Part shown: one piece after another, positions 6,089 to 9,846 of the stretch
Numbering within the stretch: the stretch's first letter is position 1
Layout of the letters: each line of letters begins with the position of its first letter
From: an uncultured Candidatus Saccharibacteria bacterium
GTDB lineage: Bacteria; Patescibacteriota; Saccharimonadia; Saccharimonadales; Saccharimonadaceae
Assembly: GCA_937876715.1 (NCBI GenBank)
Contig: CALEGA010000016.1
Span: 1 to 9,846 of the forward strand
DNA length: 9,846 bases
Direction of reading: 5' to 3'
Made by a program: the position numbers and the translations under genes
The notes under the pieces: generated by a model
The model's database searches: none
The model's input: only the letters and a program-made list of their open reading frames with translations
Told to the model about the DNA's origin: nothing

Positions 6089-7189
6089 ATGAAATATCTC
6101 GCCGTTCTCGGCCGCCTGCCTAAACTTTCCCTCGCGGAACTCGAAAGTTTGTTCGACAATGTCGAGCCACGAACTCCCGCTCTTGCCACCTTTCTGAGCG
6201 ACGAAACCCCCGACATCAACCGCCTCGGCGGCACTCAAAAAATCGGCGTCGAACTCCCTGATGGCTTCAATTATTTAATCGACTCTCTCGCTGACCTCCC
6301 AGAGGGCAAAATCACTCTCGGCGTCTCCGATTTTCGCAAGCGTACCAACCCGTTCAAGGCGCAAGGCGAAGCACTAAAAATCAAAAAACTCCTCGCTCGC
6401 CGCGGTCGTTCCGTTCGGGTTTTGCAAAATAAAACCGCCGTCCTGTCAACCGCCACTTCCCACCACAACCAACTGGCGGAAAAGCAAAATCATCTTGAAA
6501 TTATGCTGACAGATTTTGGCAATTTCCAGTTGACGGGCGTCCAAAACATTACGGAATATGCTAAGCGCGACCAAGCTCGCCCTGCCCGCGACGCCAAAGT
6601 CGGTATGCTCCCGCCCAAACTCGCTCAAATTCTCATTAACCTCTGCGGTCCGCTCGAACCAAACTCCGTCGTTCTTGACCCCTTTTGCGGCACCGGCGTT
6701 GTCCTCCAAGAGGCGTCTCTGATGGGCTATCAACCCTACGGTACCGACCTTAGCGAAAAAATGGTTGACTATTCTCGGAAAAATCTCGATTGGCTCGGCT
6801 GTAAAAATTATCAGCTAGAACAGGGCGATGCCACCACTTTTAAGTGGCAGAACATCAACGCCGTCGCCGCCGAAGCTTTCCTTGGCCAGCCGATGTCTCA
6901 ACCTCCCGCCGACATCAAGCTCAAGCAAGAAAAAGAACTCTGCCGCACCATTGTCCTCGGTTTCTTCAAAAATCTCAGCGCCCAAATCAAGAGCGGAACG
7001 CCCGTCGTCCTCGCCGTCCCGGCGTGGCTCCGCGAAAGCGGCACTTATTCTCGCTTAAATCTCCTTGACGAAGTAGAAAAACTGGGGTATAATGTGAAAA
7101 AGTTTATCAACTTGGGCGAGCAAGACCTCTTGTACTACCGAGAAGGTCAAGTCGTCGCCCGAGACATAATAGTATTAAGGAAGAAATAA
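6089..7189 (+). CDS. Trm11/UPF0020-like RNA methyltransferase
   Basis: This 366-residue protein looks like a SAM-dependent RNA methyltransferase of the THUMP/Trm11 (UPF0020) type, whose relatives methylate guanine N2 in tRNA or rRNA. The N-terminal part (about 1-160) starts LGRLPKLSLAELESLF, typical of the N-terminal domain of this family, and includes a THUMP-like stretch (KIKKLLARRGRSVRVLQNKT, then HNQL). The catalytic domain follows: motif I DPFCGTG (Asp197-Gly203) binds SAM, GTDLSEKM gives Asp220 for the ribose, and GDATTF gives Asp247. Motif IV, normally D/N-P-P-Y/F, reads EAFLGQP (262-268), so the exact reaction is uncertain. ATG 6089 is chosen because the promoter abuts it; the longer open frame back to 5804 overlaps the upstream gene and is a shadow. 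The stop is one base before rpmA, and the last codons (ATA ATA GTA TTA AGG) double as the rpmA ribosome site. Confidence 0.85.
   Translation: MKYLAVLGRLPKLSLAELESLFDNVEPRTPALATFLSDETPDINRLGGTQKIGVELPDGFNYLIDSLADLPEGKITLGVSDFRKRTNPFKAQGEALKIKKLLARRGRSVRVLQNKTAVLSTATSHHNQLAEKQNHLEIMLTDFGNFQLTGVQNITEYAKRDQARPARDAKVGMLPPKLAQILINLCGPLEPNSVVLDPFCGTGVVLQEASLMGYQPYGTDLSEKMVDYSRKNLDWLGCKNYQLEQGDATTFKWQNINAVAAEAFLGQPMSQPPADIKLKQEKELCRTIVLGFFKNLSAQIKSGTPVVLAVPAWLRESGTYSRLNLLDEVEKLGYNVKKFINLGEQDLLYYREGQVVARDIIVLRKK
7065..7093 (+). promoter_or_regulatory. Internal promoter for rpmA inside the methyltransferase gene
   Basis: TTGACG (7065-7070), exactly 17 bases, then TATAAT (7088-7093), inside the last 130 bases of the methyltransferase gene. 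It would start a transcript near 7100, about 90 bases before the rpmA ATG. Such a close match in coding DNA is unlikely by chance and gives L27 its own expression. Confidence 0.75.
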
Positions 7190-7190
7190 A

Positions 7191-7463
7191 ATGTCACATG
7201 TCAAAGCGGGTGGTACCGCTAAGAACGTCCATAACAACGCCGGTCAACGTCTTGGTGTCAAGCGCTTTGGCGGGCAAAAAGTTAAGGCTGGCGAAGTCAT
7301 CGTCCGCCAAACCGGCTCCACTAAACTCGCTGGTGAGGGTACTTATATGTCCCGCAACTTTACGATTCACGCGAAAAAAGACGGTGTCGTCACTTTCGTT
7401 AAGACCAAAAAGTCCCACTTCTCCGGCAAATCCGTTCCTCGCGTCCGCGTCGAAGTTCGCTAA
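7191..7463 (+). CDS. rpmA: Ribosomal protein L27
   Basis: L27 sits at the peptidyl-transferase centre of the large subunit, where its flexible N-terminus reaches toward the tRNA ends. The 90-residue product matches the family over its whole length: N-terminus SHVKAGGTAKN, core GQRLGVKRFGGQKVKAGEVIVRQTGS, then a basic beta-rich tail. The N-terminus begins directly with the functional sequence, so there is no Firmicutes-type cleavable extension. AAGGAAG (7177-7183) lies seven bases before the ATG, inside the end of the methyltransferase gene, and the two genes are one base apart. It could be translated both from the methyltransferase transcript and from the internal promoter. L27 usually follows rplU (L21); no rplU is nearby here. 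Confidence 0.96.
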   Translation: MSHVKAGGTAKNVHNNAGQRLGVKRFGGQKVKAGEVIVRQTGSTKLAGEGTYMSRNFTIHAKKDGVVTFVKTKKSHFSGKSVPRVRVEVR

Positions 7464-7473
7464 AATCGATTCC

Positions 7474-7499
7474 AAAAGGGGCTTCACCGCCTCTTTTTT
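7474..7499 (+). terminator. Intrinsic terminator of rpmA
   Basis: The stem is AAAAGGGGC (7474-7482) with GCCTCTTTT (7489-7497), including one G-T pair. The loop is TTCACC and the T run is 7494-7499. It faces the terminator of the convergent minus-strand gene, separated by under ten bases. Confidence 0.88.
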
Positions 7500-7508
7500 G
7501 TCGCGCAT

Positions 7509-7533
7509 AAAAATCCCCGCGGTAAAGCGGGGA
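7509..7533 (-). terminator. Intrinsic terminator of the minus-strand orphan, shared CCCCGC type
   Basis: On the minus strand the stem is CCCCGC (7532-7527) with GCGGGG (7520-7515), plus a closing pair A7533-T7514. The loop is six bases, followed by T residues opposite A 7509-7513. It starts eleven bases past the gene's stop codon and carries the same stem as the terminators at 6044 and 8453. Confidence 0.88.
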
Positions 7534-7544
7534 CGGGGTGGGAA

Positions 7545-7922
7545 TTATGCGTCTTTCAGCATATCGTTGAACCAGCCATAGGCGATTTCGGCATACTTGC
7601 TGCCGAGGCGGAAACCGATGGAATAATCGACGGTACGCTCAGGTTTAACGCAGAGCTTGTCGGGGAAAAGATGGGTTTCCAGAGTGATGCTCTGAGCGGG
7701 GGTCTGGCGGGGAACATCGATGCTGGCGTCGGCGAGTTCAGAACTGTCGAAAAGGGTAGCGAGAACAGGCAGGACGCCGGTGTCGTTGGTTTCGACGGTA
7801 ACGACAATGTTAGGGATGTCGGACAAAACGCGGTTGAGGCCAGAGAAAGAATCGACACTGACACCGTTAGCGCGGTTGGCGATACCCTGACATTTTTCAA
7901 AGCTGAACGCAGGCTTACTCAT
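7545..7922 (-). CDS. Orphan protein of unknown function, 125 residues
   Basis: I do not recognise this protein. It begins MSKPAFSFEKCQGIANRANG, has a run of probable beta strands in the middle (IPNIVVTVETND, SITLETHLF), and ends in an aromatic, probably helical segment (YAEIAYGWFNDMLKDA). No signal peptide, membrane segment or metal motif is visible. It is the only minus-strand gene in the window. It is taken as real, in preference to the overlapping open frames on both strands, because its codons end in C like those of the neighbours, AGAGG lies nine bases upstream of the ATG, a near-ideal promoter precedes it and a terminator follows. It shares its 177-base upstream region with the divergent gene at 8100. 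Confidence 0.83.
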   Translation of the reverse strand: MSKPAFSFEKCQGIANRANGVSVDSFSGLNRVLSDIPNIVVTVETNDTGVLPVLATLFDSSELADASIDVPRQTPAQSITLETHLFPDKLCVKPERTVDYSIGFRLGSKYAEIAYGWFNDMLKDA

Positions 7923-7931
7923 AATAAAGAA

Positions 7932-7936
7932 CCTCT
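7932..7936 (-). promoter_or_regulatory. Shine-Dalgarno of the minus-strand orphan
   Basis: AGAGG on the minus strand, nine bases before the ATG at 7922-7920. It fixes the start at this ATG. Confidence 0.7.
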
Positions 7937-7940
7937 TTAA

Positions 7941-7968
7941 AGTCCGGTGGACTATGGAATACTTCCAT
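7941..7968. repeat. Two abutting palindromes, candidate operator or leader hairpins
   Basis: AGTCC-GGT-GGACT (7941-7953) is directly followed by ATGGAA-TAC-TTCCAT (7954-7968), each with perfect arms. The second touches the -10 box of the minus-strand promoter and covers its predicted start near 7960. The first would fold as a small hairpin in the leader just before the Shine-Dalgarno. The role as repressor site or RNA structure is inferred. Confidence 0.55.
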
Positions 7969-7995
7969 TATAGCATAAACACCTTAAAAAGTCAA
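7967..7995 (-). promoter_or_regulatory. Strong promoter of the minus-strand orphan
   Basis: On the minus strand: TTGACT (7995-7990), a 17-base spacer, and TATAAT (7972-7967) preceded by TGC, which also gives an extended -10. This is among the best promoter matches in the window. The predicted start near 7960 gives a leader of under 40 bases. Confidence 0.85.
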
Positions 7996-7996
7996 G

Positions 7997-8021
7997 AAAA
8001 GCACTTCTCGCAAGGCTTTTT
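7997..8021. terminator. Terminator-like hairpin between divergent promoters
   Basis: AAAAGC (7997-8002) pairs with GCTTTT (8015-8020), and CTT (8004-8006) with AAG (8012-8014), with one bulged A and the loop CTCGC. It is followed by T 8021 and AA. It lies between the minus-strand -35 box and the plus-strand -10 box, where no ordinary gene end needs it. It could stop antisense transcripts or be a protein site. Confidence 0.5.
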
Positions 8022-8036
8022 AATCCCCCAAATCCG

Positions 8037-8045
8037 TGTTATAAT
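8037..8045 (+). promoter_or_regulatory. Extended -10 promoter of the helical orphan
   Basis: TGTTATAAT with TATAAT at 8040-8045; the -35 region (around 8017-8022, TTTTTA) is poor. The predicted start near 8052 gives a leader of about 48 bases. Confidence 0.7.
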
Positions 8046-8083
8046 ACCGACATCCAAAAGCGTTCTTTAGATTTTTAGAAAAT

Positions 8084-8093
8084 AGAAAGGGGG
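8084..8093 (+). promoter_or_regulatory. Shine-Dalgarno selecting a GTG start
   Basis: AGAAAGGGGG lies six bases before GTG 8100. An ATG at 8098-8100 overlaps that GTG but is followed at once by TGA, so only the GTG opens a reading frame. Confidence 0.75.
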
Positions 8094-8099
8094 AATTAT

Positions 8100-8447
8100 G
8101 TGAAGACTTTCGACGAACTTCGTTCCATTGTTAAAGAACTTGAGAAAAAAGCCGAAATTTTAGGTTATCTCGCTTCGCTCCCGCACGCTTACAATCCCGC
8201 CGACCTCTGGATGCTAAAATCCACCAACGCCGCCACCGACAGAATTATCAAGCTTTTGACTAAAGAAATCGACGCAGACGCCGTCGTCGTCACCGAATAT
8301 CGACAGAAAGCGCTGCGTCTCCGCGATATCGAAATGAACACCGACGCCGTCCTTTCGTTCGCACTCCTCCGTCAAATCGAGCTTCTAGCCAACGAACAGA
8401 TCGAAAAAATCAACGCCTACCTCCCTCTTTGCGAAAAGCACCTTTAA
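8100..8447 (+). CDS. Small helical orphan protein, 115 residues
   Basis: I do not recognise this family. The sequence looks almost entirely helical: MKTFDELRSIVKELEKKAEI starts with an amphipathic heptad-like pattern, and later stretches (TDRIIKLLTKEIDAD, LRQIELLANEQIEKINAYL) continue it, suggesting a helical bundle or coiled coil. There is no signal peptide or membrane span. Translation starts at GTG 8100 by the Shine-Dalgarno position; the neighbouring ATG is dead (ATGTGA). Codon use matches the window. It has its own extended -10 promoter and a CCCCGC-type terminator, so it is a single-gene unit between the divergent orphan and xseA. A link to exonuclease VII is possible from position only; the terminator argues against an operon. 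Confidence 0.83.
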   Translation: MKTFDELRSIVKELEKKAEILGYLASLPHAYNPADLWMLKSTNAATDRIIKLLTKEIDADAVVVTEYRQKALRLRDIEMNTDAVLSFALLRQIELLANEQIEKINAYLPLCEKHL

Positions 8448-8452
8448 CCCCA

Positions 8453-8478
8453 CCCCGCTACTTTCAAGCGGGGATTTT
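8453..8478 (+). terminator. Intrinsic terminator of the helical orphan, shared CCCCGC type
   Basis: CCCCGC (8453-8458) pairs with GCGGGG (8468-8473) across a nine-base loop TACTTTCAA, followed by A and TTTT (8475-8478). Stem and loop length match the terminator at 6044-6072. Confidence 0.88.
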
Positions 8479-8479
8479 C

Positions 8480-8508
8480 TTGCCAACGGTGCAATCCGCA
8501 TATATAAT
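8480..8508 (+). promoter_or_regulatory. Promoter of xseA with leaderless start
   Basis: TTGCCA (8480-8485), 17 bases, TATAAT (8503-8508), then six bases to ATG 8515. The -35 starts two bases after the upstream terminator's T run. The predicted +1 is the A of ATG, and no Shine-Dalgarno is present. The -35 sequence is the same as that of rplY. Confidence 0.78.
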
Positions 8509-8514
8509 AAACTT

Positions 8515-9612
8515 ATGCAAACGCCGCATTTCACCGTCAGCCAATTTATCGAAGTCTTAAACCAAACTCTCGACTACGCTTTCCCCGTCATTGAGCTCGA
8601 GGGCGAAGTCAGCAATTTTAAAACCAGCAAAGGCAAATGGGGATTCTTCGACCTCAAAGACGAACAGGGAACCGTCAGCTGTTTCATTCCCCTCTTTAAC
8701 CTCCACGTCCCCCTCGAAGACGGCACCAAAATCGTCACTCTCGGTCGCCCTAAACTCACCAACTTCGGTCGTTTCTCTTTCACCGTTCAAAAACTGATGC
8801 CAAAAGGCGAGGGCAACATCAAAAAAGCCTTCGACCTCTTGAAAGAAAAACTGATGAGAGAGGGTCTTTTCGACCCCGCCAGAAAACGTCCACTCCCTGA
8901 CGACCTCAAAACCATCGGCGTCATCTCCAGCACCTCTGCCGCCGGCTACGCCGACTTCTGCAAAATCTTAAACAACCGCTGGGGTGGTCTCACTCTAAAA
9001 GTCGCGAACTGCGGCGTCCAAGGTCTCTCCGCCGCTGGAGAAATCATCCAGGCGATCGAATACTTCAACGAGCAAGAACCCGTCGATGTCATCGCCATCG
9101 TCCGCGGCGGTGGCTCAAAAGATGACCTCGCCGTCTTCAACGACGAAGAACTGGCAAGAAAAATCGCGAGCAGCAAAATCCCCGTCATCACCGGCATCGG
9201 TCACGAAATTGACGAATCTCTCGCCGACCTCGCCGCCGACCTCCGCGCTTCCACCCCCACCAACGCCGCCGAAATCTTAACCCGCGACAAGCACGCCGAA
9301 TCCAAGCGCATCCACGACAGCCTCAAAAACCTCGCCCAATACCTCACCCACTACATCGACACTCTAAAATCCACCAACTCCGCCTCGCTCACCTCTGTTA
9401 ATCACGTTATTGAAGCGCGGATCGAATCTGCGCAAAAAGACCTCCAAAATACCCAAAAACTCCTCGAATCTTTGAACCCAGAAACCGTTTTAAAGCAAGG
9501 CTACGCCATCCTCACTGGCCCCCAAGAAATCGGAAACGTTGTAAAAATTACAACATACGACAAAATAATAAAAGCAAAGGTAACACATGTCAATCAACGA
9601 GAAAATAAATAA
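8515..9612 (+). CDS. xseA: Exonuclease VII large subunit
   Basis: XseA is the catalytic subunit of exonuclease VII, which degrades single-stranded DNA from both ends. The 365-residue product has the N-terminal OB-fold (about 1-100, with VSNFKTSKGKWGFFDLKDE), then the nuclease core: GVISSTSAAGYADF (135-148, where most homologues read ITSPTGAA..D), VRGGGSKDDLAVFNDE (Arg197), and IGHEIDESLADLAADLRASTPTNAAE (His230, Asp233). Asp147, Arg197, His230 and Asp233 match the positions I recall as essential in the E. coli enzyme. The C-terminal coiled-coil part (about 260-330) is short; the whole protein is some 90 residues shorter than the roughly 456-residue E. coli protein. It ends in the usual small domain (KQGYAILTG...). 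It overlaps xseB by 26 bases, implying coupled translation. Confidence 0.95.
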   Translation: MQTPHFTVSQFIEVLNQTLDYAFPVIELEGEVSNFKTSKGKWGFFDLKDEQGTVSCFIPLFNLHVPLEDGTKIVTLGRPKLTNFGRFSFTVQKLMPKGEGNIKKAFDLLKEKLMREGLFDPARKRPLPDDLKTIGVISSTSAAGYADFCKILNNRWGGLTLKVANCGVQGLSAAGEIIQAIEYFNEQEPVDVIAIVRGGGSKDDLAVFNDEELARKIASSKIPVITGIGHEIDESLADLAADLRASTPTNAAEILTRDKHAESKRIHDSLKNLAQYLTHYIDTLKSTNSASLTSVNHVIEARIESAQKDLQNTQKLLESLNPETVLKQGYAILTGPQEIGNVVKITTYDKIIKAKVTHVNQRENK

Positions 9613-9772
9613 GCTAAATAATCAAGTTCAATGGTTTTATTCAGATGACTTTAACCTAGATCAGGCAGAAAATCGGTATAAAGAATCAATAGATTTAGCA
9701 AAAGAAATTGAAAAAGATTTAGAAGAACTAAAGAATAAGATAGAAATAATCGACAAAGAATTCAGCAAATAG
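9587..9772 (+). CDS. xseB: Exonuclease VII small subunit
   Basis: XseB is the small, non-catalytic helical subunit that binds the XseA coiled coil. The 61-residue product fits the family pattern: a first helix (NEKINKLNNQVQWF), a short turn rich in Asp/Asn, then LDQAENRYKESIDLAKEIEKDLEELKNKI, matching the two-helix hairpin in which the E. coli protein reads LPLEEALNEFERGVQLA. AAAGG (9576-9580) lies six bases before the ATG, which is inside the xseA 3' end. Its base composition is unlike the rest: about 27% GC by hand count (50 of 186) against 60% in a sampled 60 bases of xseA (8701-8760). It also uses ATA for four of seven isoleucines, TTA/CTA leucines and AT-ending codons throughout. Short length and divergence leave a little doubt, but position next to xseA supports the call. 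Confidence 0.88.
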   Translation: MSINEKINKLNNQVQWFYSDDFNLDQAENRYKESIDLAKEIEKDLEELKNKIEIIDKEFSK

Positions 9773-9846
9773 AGACTCGCCAGAAATCTCCTGAAACCGT
9801 GTCCCGAAATTTTTACGAAAATTTCGAAGTGAGCGAAACCCGCGAC
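9773..9846. other. Right-edge intergenic tail with perfect palindrome
   Basis: No gene start is visible in these 74 bases. CGAAATTTT (9805-9813) pairs with AAAATTTCG (9818-9826) around TACG. No T run follows on the plus strand, so it is a weak candidate for the xseB terminator. The flanking GTGAGCGAAACCCGCGAC looks like repeat-type intergenic DNA, but no second copy lies in this window. Confidence 0.5.

Noticed and set aside
7556..7940. Alternative open frames overlapping the minus-strand orphan (plus 7671-7940, minus 7556-7900)
   Set aside because: They have no ribosome site or promoter, and their codon use does not match the window; the 7545-7922 frame has all three.
9773..9846. C-terminal part of a minus-strand gene at the right edge
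   Set aside because: The complementary frame is open but runs on into xseB with no family signal and includes the palindrome; 74 bases cannot support a gene call.
1..9846. CRISPR arrays, insertion sequences, tRNA or rRNA genes, toxin-antitoxin or defence genes
   Set aside because: No spaced direct repeats, transposase motifs, tRNA-like cloverleaf or recognised defence domains were found on either strand by eye.

Overview
The window reads as a chromosomal stretch from a small-genome bacterium of the Candidate Phyla Radiation, most likely Saccharibacteria (TM7) or a close relative. This is inferred from gene style and compactness, and no marker gene fixes it. Genes are packed tightly, codons end strongly in C (CTC, ATC, GTC, GCC), and TGA appears to act as a normal stop at 5998-6000, just before an intrinsic terminator. 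That argues for the standard bacterial code and against the recoded CPR lineages (Gracilibacteria, Absconditabacteria).

Layout. Positions 1-2797 hold nearly all of uvrA (nucleotide excision repair), cut by the left edge. Positions 2836-3525 hold long-type ribosomal protein L25 with its own promoter and terminator. Positions 3574-5352 encode one 592-residue protein: a degenerate PfkB/ribokinase-like domain fused to a complete class I fructose-bisphosphate aldolase. Positions 5446-6000 are an unrecognised acidic protein. Positions 6089-7189 are a Trm11-like RNA methyltransferase whose 3' end carries a promoter for rpmA (L27, 7191-7463). A convergent pair of terminators separates rpmA from a minus-strand orphan (7545-7922). 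That orphan is divergent from a small helical orphan (8100-8447). The window ends with xseA (8515-9612) overlapping xseB (9587-9772), the two subunits of exonuclease VII, and a short palindrome near the right edge.

How the parts fit. Most of it is housekeeping: DNA repair (UvrA, ExoVII), ribosome parts (L25, L27), RNA modification and central carbon metabolism. Among these sit three small orphan genes, each with its own promoter, Shine-Dalgarno leader and the same CCCCGC/GCGGGG terminator. Three other genes (the kinase-aldolase fusion, the methyltransferase and xseA) have a TATAAT box exactly six bases before ATG, which predicts leaderless mRNAs. Each follows directly on an upstream terminator.

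The most notable items are the PfkB-like/aldolase fusion in a lineage often reported to lack phosphofructokinase, the repeated terminator-then-leaderless-start arrangement, the shared terminator on the orphan genes, a 3' UTR copy of what looks like the 16S rRNA tail, the altered catalytic motif in the methyltransferase, and the abrupt fall to about 27% GC at xseB. No mobile element, CRISPR array, tRNA or rRNA gene was seen. All calls are by eye, without database searches.
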